Source of the DNA: Eisenbergiella tayi
GTDB lineage: Bacteria; Bacillota; Clostridia; Lachnospirales; Lachnospiraceae
NCBI RefSeq assembly: GCF_001881565.1
Contig: NZ_MPDJ01000001.1
Span: 988,829-1,052,828 of the forward strand
Direction of reading: 5' to 3'
DNA: 64,000 nt
The notes beneath the pieces were generated by a model. It was not told the DNA's origin. It saw only the letters and a list, made by a program, of their open reading frames with translations, and did not search any database. This document shows, piece after piece, positions 36,281 to 44,876 of the stretch (position 1 is its first letter; each line of letters opens with the position of its first letter). The position numbers were made by a program, and so were the translations under genes.

Positions 36281-36383
36281 AATTTTCTCCTCCTTTAGAC
36301 CCAGGTACTTCGTCCAAGCACAACACACAAAGCAGTAATATACCTGAATACAGGAACCAGTTTACCGCAAAGACGGGCAGTTG

Positions 36384-37796
36384 TCAACTTTTCGCCTTGT
36401 TTTGGGCAGAAAAGGGAATTGTTACCGTAAAGCAGCTCCCCTTTCCAGGGGTGCTTGTGAGTTCAATATGTCCTCCGTAGAACTCCACGATATGCTTCAC
36501 AATGGATAATCCCAGACCGGTTCCGCCCATCTTTTTGCTCCGGCCCTTATCCACCCGGTAAAACCGTTCAAATACCCTTTCCTGCTCCTCTTTGCTGATA
36601 CCGCAGCCGTCATCCCTTACCCGGATACACATATCAGGGCCTTCTGATGAAATCTCCACCCATACGTTTCCTCCCGGGTGGTTGTATTTAATGCCGTTGC
36701 TTACCAGGTTCATGATCAGCTCCCGGAGCTGTTTGGCGCTGGCCTCTATGGTGAGAGGCTCACATTCCTTATGCAGTGTCACCTGATATTCCGCGGCAAT
36801 GGGCTCCGCCGATTCAAAAATTTCCGTAAGCAAAGGCGCGATGCGCACCATGGAATAGGTAACCTCCGCCTCTTTGGCCTCCAGGCGGGATATCATGAGG
36901 ATATCGTTGATAAGGTTGGTCATATTGTCCGTTTCCTTCAGTATCCGGGCAATAAAGTCCTTTTTGGTGGCTTCATCCTTCACAAATCCCTGATCCAGCA
37001 GTTCCGCATAGCCTTTAATGGAGGTGATGGGTGTTTTCAGTTCATGGGACGCGTTGCTGAAAAATTCCTGCCGTATCCTTTTTTCCTTCTCCAGACGATC
37101 CATATGTTCCCTGATTTCTGCCGCCATCTTCATGGTAGTCTGCGAAATCACGTTTAATTCCTTGTATTTATACTGCCGGAAGGTAAAACTGGGGTTTTCC
37201 CCCCGCACCTTTACCATTTCCCTGGAGATTTCATTCAGAGGGGTGGTGATGGTGTTGGTAAACCGTACGGCTATTATTACGCTTATTACAAAAGCGATCC
37301 CCGTGCCGAGAAGCAGAAGCGGAAATATCAGTATCATGTAATCCAGCATATTGGTATAAGGTACGGACATACGGATCACATAGGGGCCTTTTCCGGAACA
37401 AATGGCCACATACAGCATACTTCTGCCCAGGCTCGCCGAATAGCGGGATGAAAAACCGGTACCGGTCTTCAATGCTTCCTTCACTTCTTCCCGTTCCAGA
37501 TGGTTTTCCAGACTTTTCGGCTGTTCGATTTCGTTATCGGCCACCACCGTACCATCCTCAGTTATGATGGTAATCCGGGACTGCTCATCCATAGTCGCTT
37601 CATGCAGCCGGAGCAGCTGTTCCTGCAGATCACCCTCGTAATCCAAAGCATAATCCACCACATGCGCAGTATTGATCATGGACTGCCTGTTATTCTTCAG
37701 CATATTTTTCCCGATAAAGTAATAGGAAAAAACACTGCTGACCGCAAGGGCCAGCATGAGTATCGCCACGAACCGGAGTAAGATTGCACGCTTCAT
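36384..37796 (-). CDS. PhoR-like sensor histidine kinase
   Basis: A 470-residue membrane kinase. TM1 (about 8-30), an extracytoplasmic sensor of about 115 residues, TM2 (about 150-175), HAMP (about 178-230), then HisKA with SHELKTPITSIKGY (H near residue 250) and HATPase_c with NGIKYNHPGG, DDGCGIS and GGTGLGLSIV. The layout is that of PhoR/WalK-type kinases. It lies 2 bases after the response regulator. The Na/Pi cotransporter upstream and its Pho-box-like array suggest it senses phosphate limitation; that link is inference. Confidence 0.93.
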   Translation of the reverse strand: MKRAILLRFVAILMLALAVSSVFSYYFIGKNMLKNNRQSMINTAHVVDYALDYEGDLQEQLLRLHEATMDEQSRITIITEDGTVVADNEIEQPKSLENHLEREEVKEALKTGTGFSSRYSASLGRSMLYVAICSGKGPYVIRMSVPYTNMLDYMILIFPLLLLGTGIAFVISVIIAVRFTNTITTPLNEISREMVKVRGENPSFTFRQYKYKELNVISQTTMKMAAEIREHMDRLEKEKRIRQEFFSNASHELKTPITSIKGYAELLDQGFVKDEATKKDFIARILKETDNMTNLINDILMISRLEAKEAEVTYSMVRIAPLLTEIFESAEPIAAEYQVTLHKECEPLTIEASAKQLRELIMNLVSNGIKYNHPGGNVWVEISSEGPDMCIRVRDDGCGISKEEQERVFERFYRVDKGRSKKMGGTGLGLSIVKHIVEFYGGHIELTSTPGKGSCFTVTIPFSAQNKAKS

Positions 37797-37798
37797 CT

Positions 37799-38515
37799 TT
37801 AATTTTCCTTATTATCATTTTCCTGGGGGATCACAAAACGGTATCCCACACTGCGGATAGTCTTTATGTACTTGCTTCCTTCCTCACCCAGTTTCTGGCG
37901 CAGGGTCCTGATATGAATATCCAGCGTCCTTGTTTCAATATCCGCCGAATAATCCCAGAGCTTATTGAGAAGCTCATCCCTCTCAACCACCCTTGTCCGG
38001 TTGTCAATCAAATACATAAGCAGTTCATATTCTTTATAGGTCAGGGAAACCGTCTCCCCGTTCATAACCACTTCTCTGGCCGCCGTATCCACCGCAAGGC
38101 CGCCCATTTTTATCTTGCCGGTCCCATGTACAGGCTGCTGCTCCGCCGAACGCCGGAGAAGGGAACGGATTCTCGCCGCAAGCTCCAGCACTCCGAAGGG
38201 CTTCGTTACATAATCATCGGCTCCCCCGTCAAGGCCCACCACCTTATCGTATTCCTTATCTTTGGCAGTCAGCACAATGATAGGGATATTTTTTATCTCA
38301 TCATCCCTGTTCCTGATAAGCCGGATAGCAGAGAGCCCGTCCATACCCGGAAGCATCAAATCGAAAACGGCAAGATCCGGCTGTTCTTTCCCCACCAGCT
38401 CCAAAGCCTCCTCCGCCGTTTCAAAAGCCAGGACCTGATAGCCATAGCCCTCCAGCGCAATTTTCACAAGATTCCGGATATTCTCATCGTCCTCAATAAC
38501 AAATATTTTCTGCAT
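37799..38515 (-). CDS. OmpR/PhoB-type response regulator
   Basis: A 238-residue regulator: receiver domain (acidic pair EDDEN, phospho-Asp in VFDLMLPGMDG near residue 53, TAKDKEYDK with the conserved T and K), then a winged-helix DNA-binding domain (TRVVERDELLNKLW...TLDIHIRTLRQKLG...VGYRF). It is coupled to the kinase gene. The family A copy 2 element lies between it and the phosphate transporter gene. A role like PhoB/PhoP is likely from context. Confidence 0.94.
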   Translation of the reverse strand: MQKIFVIEDDENIRNLVKIALEGYGYQVLAFETAEEALELVGKEQPDLAVFDLMLPGMDGLSAIRLIRNRDDEIKNIPIIVLTAKDKEYDKVVGLDGGADDYVTKPFGVLELAARIRSLLRRSAEQQPVHGTGKIKMGGLAVDTAAREVVMNGETVSLTYKEYELLMYLIDNRTRVVERDELLNKLWDYSADIETRTLDIHIRTLRQKLGEEGSKYIKTIRSVGYRFVIPQENDNKEN

Positions 38516-38547
38516 GATTTTCTCTCCATTCTGCTCTGCTGTTAAAC

Positions 38548-38823
38548 GTAATGACTCCGCCCTCCCACATCCGGCCAGTGTTCCCCATTTCCTGCCCGGC
38601 GTGCCTCAGTCCCTTCCGGGTGCGGGCAAAGAGGATCCTGTGAGGGCCGTCATAAACACGCCGGTCCTTACGCTGCGTCTTTTGCAGCGTTAGTACCGCT
38701 GCGTGTTTATCCGAACGAAAGTGTGCCCTCTAAGGACCTCTTTGCCCGCGCCCGGAAGGGACTGGCGCACGCCGGGCAGGAAACGGGGAACACAGGCCGG
38801 ATGTGGGAGGGCGGAGTCATTAC
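38548..38823 (-). repeat. Long palindromic element, family A copy 2
   Basis: A 276-bp near-perfect palindrome centred near 38685. Its outer arms (38548-38630 and 38741-38823) match with five mismatches but share no recognisable sequence with the arms of copy 1. The apex 38631-38740 aligns with copy 1 at 93 of 110 columns. Half of the 16 substitutions are compensatory pairs: G-C to C-G in the AGGGG stem, T-A to A-T in the AAACTCGC stem, and G-C to C-G plus T-A to C-G in the terminal stem. It starts 30 bases after the Na/Pi transporter stop and ends 32 bases before the response-regulator start. No T-run follows it on the minus strand, so it is not a simple terminator. Confidence 0.85.
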
Positions 38824-38853
38824 TGTTAAACCCAAGATTCCGTTATCAGTATA

Positions 38854-40545
38854 TCACTCTTCATCCAATGCAGGAAGTCCCTTACCGGCTTCGCTCACCA
38901 CGTAACCGGCTATATTGGTGGCATGGTCGGCTATCCTTTCCAGGTTACTGATCAAGTCAAGGAATACCACGCCGCTTTCGGGCACGCATTTTCCTTTTGA
39001 CAGACGCTGGATGTGCTTTTCACGAAGCTCATCCTCCAGCTTATCCACGTTTCTTTCATAATCCGCTTCCTGCATGGCTTCGCTTGCGCTGGAGAATTCT
39101 CTCGCTTTCAGGGCGCTTTCCAGGGCGAGTATGGTTTCCTCGGCAATCAGCTTCATATCCTTGAAGCCCTTCTTGGAGAAGGTCACCTCGTCTTTACGCA
39201 TGTTATCTGCCAGCTCGGCGATATTTTCCGCATGATCTCCCACTCTTTCCAAGTCGCTGACCGTATAGAAAAGGTTCTTGATCACCTGATGCTGTTCCTC
39301 GGTAAGTGACAGATTGTCCACTTGTACCAGAAAGGCCGTCATTATCTTTTCCATATCATTGATGGTTTTTTCGTTCTGAAATACGGAACGTATGGTATCT
39401 TTATTTCCTGTTTCAATACCCTCCAGGGCTTTTTTCAGGTTTTCCAGGGTAAATTGTCCCATTACGTTGACTTCACCGAGAACGGCGTCCATGGCGAAAG
39501 CAGGATTTCCCAGAATACGTTCATCCAGATGTCTGCGCATTTCTCCCGCGGCACTGATTTCCGGCTGTTCGTCCTCTTTGTTATCTCTTATTATATAGGT
39601 AGAAAGCCGTACCAGCTTATCTGCAAAGGGAATGAGCATAAGTGTATTGAGAACATTGAATATGGTATGGAAAATTGAGATTTCCACACTGTTTATGGTG
39701 GACGCTCCCCAGGCCTTATTAAAGCTGAACAGGATAAACATGATAATTCCGAAGACCACCGCTCCTATTACGTTGAAGAGAAGGTGGATACAAGAGGCCC
39801 TTTTTGCATTTTTTCCTGCTCCCGCGCTGGAAAGAAGGGCGGTTACGCAGGTTCCTATATTCTGGCCCAGCGTAATAAATACGGCTGACTGCCAGTTCAC
39901 CACACCATTGAGGGCCAGTGTCTGAAGTATGCCTACCGAAGCGGAAGAGCTTTGAATGATGGCAGTAACCACGGTTCCTGCCAGGATAGCCAGCACGGGA
40001 TTTTTACCGAGTACCGCGAATGCCTTCGCAAAAACAGGGGCTTCACGATAGGGTTTGATTGCATCAGACATAAAAGAAAGGCCGATAAACAGAATACTGA
40101 AGCCAACCAGGATTTCCCCGATTTTCTTCTTTTTCTCACTTTTTGTAAAAAGGACAAGAAATGCACCGATGCCCAGCAAAAGAGGGGCAAAAAATTCGGG
40201 CTTCATAACGCTGCCCCACTCGCTCATGGATACGATCCATGCGGTTATGGTGGTACCGATATTTGCCCCCATAATAACGCCCACGGCCTGGGTCAGTTCC
40301 AGCATTCCGGCATTAACAAAGCCTACTACCATGACTGTTGTGGCGGAAGAGCTCTGTATAATGGCAGTTATCCCCGCTCCTACGAGAATAGCCATCAGCC
40401 TGTTTTTTGTCAGAAAGCTCATCAGCTTCTGCATTCTTCCACCGGCAGATTTCTGAAGGCCGTCGGCCATGATATTCATTCCATAAAGGAACATGCCGAG
40501 ACCTCCGATGAATGAAAATAACATTCCTACATCATTAATAGACAT
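38854..40545 (-). CDS. Na/Pi cotransporter family protein with PhoU-like domain
   Basis: A 563-residue protein. Two Na_Pi_cotrans repeats in the membrane part carry the QSSSATT and QSSSASV signature motifs (about residues 63 and 197). The cytosolic C-terminal 210 residues form a PhoU-like helical bundle (DLERVGDHAENIAE and NLERIADHATNIAG repeats). It should import phosphate with sodium; the PhoU part couples it to signalling. Upstream lies an 11-bp-phased TGTAAA array that looks like a Pho box, and the PhoPR-like pair follows, consistent with one phosphate-responsive unit. Confidence 0.93.
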   Translation of the reverse strand: MSINDVGMLFSFIGGLGMFLYGMNIMADGLQKSAGGRMQKLMSFLTKNRLMAILVGAGITAIIQSSSATTVMVVGFVNAGMLELTQAVGVIMGANIGTTITAWIVSMSEWGSVMKPEFFAPLLLGIGAFLVLFTKSEKKKKIGEILVGFSILFIGLSFMSDAIKPYREAPVFAKAFAVLGKNPVLAILAGTVVTAIIQSSSASVGILQTLALNGVVNWQSAVFITLGQNIGTCVTALLSSAGAGKNAKRASCIHLLFNVIGAVVFGIIMFILFSFNKAWGASTINSVEISIFHTIFNVLNTLMLIPFADKLVRLSTYIIRDNKEDEQPEISAAGEMRRHLDERILGNPAFAMDAVLGEVNVMGQFTLENLKKALEGIETGNKDTIRSVFQNEKTINDMEKIMTAFLVQVDNLSLTEEQHQVIKNLFYTVSDLERVGDHAENIAELADNMRKDEVTFSKKGFKDMKLIAEETILALESALKAREFSSASEAMQEADYERNVDKLEDELREKHIQRLSKGKCVPESGVVFLDLISNLERIADHATNIAGYVVSEAGKGLPALDEE

Positions 40546-40698
40546 TCCAACTCTCCTCTGCCCTCATCAACGGATATCGCTGTCTTCCACTCAATCGAAA
40601 TCCTGACGTCTCCCTCATTCCGCTTCGGGGCGGTATTTATTTTTTCATTGGTTTTACAATTGAGAAAAAATAACCATACTTTCTCATTGTCCACCTTT

Positions 40699-40752
40699 AT
40701 TTTATCAGGTGTATGTAAAGTACACGCTTAGGTTATGTAAAATCTATGTAAA
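40699..40752 (-). promoter_or_regulatory. Pho-box-like array and -10 of the Na/Pi transporter gene
   Basis: On the minus strand TTTACA occurs at 40747-40752, 40736-40741 and 40714-40719: starts 11 and 22 bases apart, so on one helical face. Direct TT(A/T)ACA repeats with about 5-base gaps are the PhoP-binding pattern known from Bacillus. A TAAAAT -10 (40699-40704) follows 9 bases later. The -35 region is poor, as expected for an activated promoter. Confidence 0.65.
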
Positions 40753-40838
40753 ATATGATGAGAAATGTTAATTTCAGGACGCTCCTCACCGATAGAGGGC
40801 ATTTTACCCGCTGTCAGGGTATTTTATACCCCGTCATA

Positions 40839-40867
40839 TTGAGTTTCTCTTTTCTGCCCATTATAAT
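40839..40867 (+). promoter_or_regulatory. Promoter of the LytTR/DUF3021 operon
   Basis: Plus strand TTGAGT (40839-40844), 17-base spacer, TATAAT (40862-40867). It predicts a leader of about 140 nt. Confidence 0.8.
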
Positions 40868-40904
40868 GACATCATCAACACAGAAGGTACCTGTACTGTT
40901 GACC

Positions 40905-40974
40905 TCCGCGGCAGCCGTCAGGGCGGACGGGCGCGAACCAAAGGTTTGCCCGGCTCTGTCCCGCTGCCCGCGGA
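40905..40974 (+). promoter_or_regulatory. GC-rich structured leader before the LytTR gene
   Basis: TCCGCGG-CAGC / GCTG-CCCGCGGA closes a 70-base stem with further GGGC/GCCC pairings inside. No T-run follows. It may expose or hide the ribosome site 25 bases downstream. Confidence 0.5.
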
Positions 40975-41011
40975 AATAAATGACACCTGTTTATCCAGGA
41001 AAGGAGTTCCC

Positions 41012-41458
41012 ATGAAACTGATTGTCAATCAGGATTTACAGATTCCCGAAACGGAAATTACCATACGATGCGCCTGCATGGATTCCCGGCTGGAACGTTT
41101 AATAAACCAAATACGCCAATACGCCTTTTCCCTGACCGGCTATCAGGAGGATAAGGAATATCAGCTGCCGCTGGATCAGATTTTTTTCATTGATACCGTG
41201 GACGGCAAAACCTTTTTGTACCTGGAGAAGGAGGTCTATACCTGCCGGGATACCCTGACCAGCCTGGAAGAACGGCTGTCCCGCACCTCCTTCACCCGAA
41301 TCAGCAAAAGCTGCCTCGTCAATACCAGCTTCCTTAAGAGTGTACGCCCGCTGTATAACCATCGTCTGGAAGCCGTACTGCAGAATGGAGAAAAACTGAT
41401 TATCACCCGAAACTATATTGAACCGCTGAAAGAAAAGCTGAAAGGAGCAAATTTATGA
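41012..41458 (+). CDS. LytTR DNA-binding domain protein
   Basis: A 148-residue regulator whose C-terminal 95 residues form a LytTR domain (QIFFIDTVDGKTFLYLEKEVY, key part FIDTVDGKT; then FTRISKSCLVNTSFLKSV and the LIITRNYIEPLKEKL end). There is no receiver domain; this is the short LytTR type that pairs with DUF3021 membrane proteins and regulates its own operon. ATG 41012 follows AAAGGAG. It overlaps the DUF3021 gene by 4 bases. Confidence 0.93.
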   Translation: MKLIVNQDLQIPETEITIRCACMDSRLERLINQIRQYAFSLTGYQEDKEYQLPLDQIFFIDTVDGKTFLYLEKEVYTCRDTLTSLEERLSRTSFTRISKSCLVNTSFLKSVRPLYNHRLEAVLQNGEKLIITRNYIEPLKEKLKGANL

Positions 41459-41868
41459 AAGATATCATCTCAATCCGCATTCCCTCCATATGCATTTGTT
41501 TTACCCTTGTAACTGTCGCCAACTCCGCATTAAATCTTCTGCATAGCGGAGGAACGGATATGTACGCTATTTCTATCCTGCTTATTTTCGTCTGGCTTGT
41601 CCTCTGCCAGTTAATTGATGCCGCCATTTGCAGGATTGATTTCAAAAAATGGATCCATTACTGCATCACGGAATCCCTCATCCTTTATCTGGCCACGTTG
41701 GTTTTCTGCCGCGTCTTTTACTGGCATTCCTTTACCGTAAGGCAGCTGATCATGTATACTGTCGTTTTTGCATTTGTTGATATTTTCATCTTTTCTTATT
41801 TCAGGAAACGTCAGGAAATGCGGGCGGATGAAATCAACAGACTTCTTAATAAGAAGGATGCGGTATGA
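41455..41868 (+). CDS. DUF3021 membrane protein
   Basis: A 137-residue protein with four hydrophobic segments (about 8-27, 38-57, 70-90 and 97-118) and a charged cytosolic tail. It matches DUF3021, which almost always follows a short LytTR regulator; the membrane partner probably inhibits or signals to the regulator. The ATGA overlap gives translational coupling. Signal unknown. Confidence 0.88.
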   Translation: MKDIISIRIPSICICFTLVTVANSALNLLHSGGTDMYAISILLIFVWLVLCQLIDAAICRIDFKKWIHYCITESLILYLATLVFCRVFYWHSFTVRQLIMYTVVFAFVDIFIFSYFRKRQEMRADEINRLLNKKDAV

Positions 41869-41906
41869 TTTCATTTTTTAAAAGATATGACTGACATGAC
41901 ATATAG

Positions 41907-41927
41907 CTGACATGTTTGTCATGTTAG
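41907..41927 (+). promoter_or_regulatory. Inverted repeat upstream of the flavoprotein gene
   Basis: CTGACATG - 5 bases - CATGTTAG, one mismatch in 8 pairs, with another TGACATG copy 15 bases upstream. The position just before a possible TAGTAT -10 fits an operator, perhaps for a MarR/HxlR-type repressor. Inference. Confidence 0.45.
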
Positions 41928-41954
41928 TATGGAAATAAAAAGGGGGCATATTTT

Positions 41955-42626
41955 ATGAAAAAAGAAATTGCTGTTACTGAAAGGCCGGAGATATTTACGG
42001 AGCAATATCTGGCAGCCTTCGGGAATATGTCATGGTATGATTTTGTAACGGCCATGCCGTCGCTGGTATTCGTGGTCACAGGCTGGAAATCGAACGGTAA
42101 GGAAAATGCCTGCCTGCATTCCTGGTCTTCCTTTGCGGGAAGCGGGGCCGACAACTTTATCTGTATCCTGGGAAAAGTCAATAAAGACGGGCATATGTAT
42201 CAGTCTCTGAAAGAAACGAAGGCGTGCGTGTTAAATTTCCCTTCAAACGATATTTATGACCGCTGTATTAAAACAATTGGCAATAACCAGTTTGAAACGG
42301 ATGAAATCACCGCCTCAGGTTTAACGGCGGAAGCTGCCTTAAAAGTTAATGCGCCGCGGATCAAAGAGTGTTTTTTGAATATCGAATGTGAATTTTTATG
42401 GGAGCATGAGCTTTTTGAGGGAAGCCGGGAAGCGGCGGTTGCATTAAAAGCGGTCAATATCTGCATGGACAGCGAACGCTACGACCAACGCAGGCTTGGC
42501 AGATACGGAAAGAACGGTTTTTTATTTCAGATTGACCAGCCGACGAATCCGGAAACAGGAGAAACAACACCCTTCGGCCCCGGAATAGTGGAGCAGGGCA
42601 AGCCTGTTCCCTGGATTACGGAATGA
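41955..42626 (+). CDS. Flavin reductase-like FMN-binding protein
   Basis: A 223-residue protein of the flavin-reductase-like split-barrel family. SFAGSG... and the KACVLNFPSNDIYDRC segment correspond to the FMN-phosphate region of NADH:FMN reductases and flavoredoxins, and IECEFLWEHELFEGS to the central barrel. The N-terminal 30 residues (WYDFVTAMPSLVFVVTG) replace the usual PxPVxxVTT. It probably moves electrons to flavin or a redox partner. A single plus-strand gene with GGGGG-type ribosome site. Confidence 0.85.
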   Translation: MKKEIAVTERPEIFTEQYLAAFGNMSWYDFVTAMPSLVFVVTGWKSNGKENACLHSWSSFAGSGADNFICILGKVNKDGHMYQSLKETKACVLNFPSNDIYDRCIKTIGNNQFETDEITASGLTAEAALKVNAPRIKECFLNIECEFLWEHELFEGSREAAVALKAVNICMDSERYDQRRLGRYGKNGFLFQIDQPTNPETGETTPFGPGIVEQGKPVPWITE

Positions 42627-42630
42627 GCAT

Positions 42631-42680
42631 AATCCCGGAGAGGGCAAAAGCAGCGAATGCCTTTGCCCTCTCCGGGATTT
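42631..42680. terminator. Bidirectional terminator-like hairpin
   Basis: AATCCCGGAGAGGGCAAA - 13-base loop - TTTGCCCTCTCCGGGATTT, an 18-bp stem between the convergent flavoprotein and small membrane-protein genes. Confidence 0.8.
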
Positions 42681-42702
42681 CTGTATATTTTATATCCATG
42701 CT

Positions 42703-43104
42703 TCAGAATTTATTTTCCGGCCCGAATACTTTATCCGCAAGGCCTCTGCAGAAAGGTACATTCGCATCCTCTCCCCTGATTACATTTAGCAGGCCAATGA
42801 GCGCGAGAATCAGAATCACCAAAGTAACAAGAGCTGTTATGATTCCAAAAATTCCGGATAATACCGTACCCAGGAAGGGAATCCGGTAGCTCCAGGAAAC
42901 AGCGCCGATGATAACGGATACAAATCCCGATATCAGGGAAAGGAAAAATGCCTGCAGGGTCTGTCTGGTAAGCCATTCATCCTGTACCGCAACTATGGAA
43001 AATCCCAGCAAAAGACCTCCCAGAAGCGTCTGCCCTAAAATAGCGAATACAAATCCCAATACTGCATAAAAAGTAATACTGATGCCGAACCGATCTTTTT
43101 TCAT
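42703..43104 (-). CDS. Small polytopic membrane protein (DUF4870-like)
   Basis: A 133-residue protein with about four hydrophobic segments separated by short polar turns; the middle segment FGIITALVTLVILILALIGLLNVIRG resembles the DUF4870 C-terminal hairpin. No catalytic motif is visible. It lies 29 bases after uppP start region on the same strand, downstream of which a terminator ends the unit. Function unknown. Confidence 0.7.
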   Translation of the reverse strand: MKKDRFGISITFYAVLGFVFAILGQTLLGGLLLGFSIVAVQDEWLTRQTLQAFFLSLISGFVSVIIGAVSWSYRIPFLGTVLSGIFGIITALVTLVILILALIGLLNVIRGEDANVPFCRGLADKVFGPENKF

Positions 43105-43133
43105 AAGTAGTCTCCATTCCGCCGCCCTGATAT

Positions 43134-43967
43134 TTATGCGGCAATCAGATAGAAATAAACAAGGACAACAATTCCCAGCACAATCCGGTACCAGCCGAAC
43201 ACCTTGAAATCATGCTTTTTAATATAGCCCATCAGGAAGGAAATAACCCCCATGGACACGGCAAAAGCCACCACCATGCCGACTATCAGCAGGGAGGCCT
43301 CCGTCATGGTAAAGTGGAAGCCAAACTTCACCAGCTTCAGAAGGCTGGCCCCGAACATGACCGGAATAGCAAGAAAGAAAGTGAATTCAGCGGCTATCAC
43401 TCTGCTGACCCCTATCAGCAGCGCTCCTACAATTGTGGCGCCGGAACGGGAGGTTCCGGGAAAAATTGCCGCAATCAGCTGGAACAGGCCGATAATCAGG
43501 GCATCCTTACAGGTAAGGGCCGCCAGGCTGTTGACCTTGGGTGTTTTCCCTTTATTCCAGTTTTCAATGATGATAAAGGCAGCACCGAACAGAATCAGCA
43601 TAATTGCCACCGTAGTCGCATTATACAAATAAGGTTCTATTATGTCATCCAGAAAAATTCCGTAAATCATGGCCGGTATACAGGCTATGAGAATCTTAAA
43701 CCACATCACAAAAATATCTGTTTTGATAATGCTCTTTTTCCGTTTTCTTCCCAGGTCAAAGGGGAAAATTTTATTCCAGAACAGTACTACCACCGCCATG
43801 ATGGCGCCCAGCTGTATGACAACGAGGAACATTTCCCAGAATTCAGGGGATACATCCAGTGTCACGAATTCATTGAGCAGGATCATATGCCCCGTACTGC
43901 TGATGGGCAGCCATTCCGTGATTCCTTCCACAATGCCGAACAAAACAGACTTTAAAATTTCAATCAT
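43134..43967 (-). CDS. uppP: Undecaprenyl-diphosphate phosphatase UppP/BacA
   Basis: A 277-residue integral membrane enzyme recycling the lipid carrier for wall polymers. Signature motifs EGITEWLPISSTGH (about 15-28) and PGTSRSGAT (about 165-173) are exact, with conserved Glu, His and Arg residues. About eight TM segments. It also gives bacitracin tolerance in other bacteria. It is followed by a small membrane protein. Confidence 0.97.
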   Translation of the reverse strand: MIEILKSVLFGIVEGITEWLPISSTGHMILLNEFVTLDVSPEFWEMFLVVIQLGAIMAVVVLFWNKIFPFDLGRKRKKSIIKTDIFVMWFKILIACIPAMIYGIFLDDIIEPYLYNATTVAIMLILFGAAFIIIENWNKGKTPKVNSLAALTCKDALIIGLFQLIAAIFPGTSRSGATIVGALLIGVSRVIAAEFTFFLAIPVMFGASLLKLVKFGFHFTMTEASLLIVGMVVAFAVSMGVISFLMGYIKKHDFKVFGWYRIVLGIVVLVYFYLIAA

Positions 43968-43996
43968 AAATATTCTCCATTATTTCCATATTAGCT

Positions 43997-44851
43997 TTAC
44001 GCTCCGTTTTCCAGGTAATGCATCAGGTCATCATAGCAGTCCCTGGCATCCTGATAGCCTTCTTCGTATAGCATACGAAGCTTTTCTTTATCTTTTTCAA
44101 TCCTGCCGATGCCGCTTGCCTTCTTCGGGCGTATTACGAAAGCCTGGCCGTTAGCCACCTGGGCATCCAGGTAATCCAGCATATTGTTATAGGCAATATG
44201 CCTGTTGGCCATCAGCTCATAGATTTTGGGATATCTGGCATAACGCAGCTTCATTATGCCGAGATGGGAGGCAGGCTGTCTTCGGTATCCCACTTCCTTG
44301 GTAAGCACCACCACATTTTTCCGGTTGCCGTCCACAATGGAATGCATGATGGGGACACTGTCGGACAGGCCGCCGTCCAGGTAAAGCTTATCCCCGATCT
44401 TTACATTTCGGGAAACCAGCGGAAGGGATGCGGAGGCCCTCACTGCTATGATATCCCTGTTCATTTCCTTCAGCCTGAGATATTCGGGCTGTCCTGTTTC
44501 TATATTGGTAACTACCGCATAGGCTTTTCCTTTGTAAGCGTTAAAGGCTTCATAATCATAGGGATTCAGCCGGTTGGGAATATCGTCATAGCACATTTTT
44601 ACCCCGAACAAATCCCCCGTTGTCAATACATTATATGCACTGCAGTAATGTTTATCATCCAGATAATCCACACTGACTGCATAAGCCCGGCCTCTCTGAC
44701 GTGACAGATAGCTGCACAGATTACATGCTCCTGCCGACACTCCATAGCAATTGGAAAATTCTATATCCTTATCAAGAAAAAAATCCAATACCCCTGAAGT
44801 ATAAACTCCTTTCATTCCTCCGCCTTCTAAAACTAATCCTGCCTGATACAT
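43997..44851 (-). CDS. Patatin-like phospholipase
   Basis: A 284-residue Ser-Asp dyad lipase. The glycine-rich loop LEGGGMKGVYTSGVL, nucleophile GVSAG and catalytic Asp in DGGLSD are present. It matches the RssA/YjjU-like bacterial patatins, soluble and cytosolic. ATG 44851 follows GGAGGTGG; the frame could open at 44893 but overlaps the aminotransferase end. Substrate unknown. Confidence 0.92.
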   Translation of the reverse strand: MYQAGLVLEGGGMKGVYTSGVLDFFLDKDIEFSNCYGVSAGACNLCSYLSRQRGRAYAVSVDYLDDKHYCSAYNVLTTGDLFGVKMCYDDIPNRLNPYDYEAFNAYKGKAYAVVTNIETGQPEYLRLKEMNRDIIAVRASASLPLVSRNVKIGDKLYLDGGLSDSVPIMHSIVDGNRKNVVVLTKEVGYRRQPASHLGIMKLRYARYPKIYELMANRHIAYNNMLDYLDAQVANGQAFVIRPKKASGIGRIEKDKEKLRMLYEEGYQDARDCYDDLMHYLENGA

Positions 44852-44876
44852 ACTGTCCACCTCCGCTTGTCGTTCG

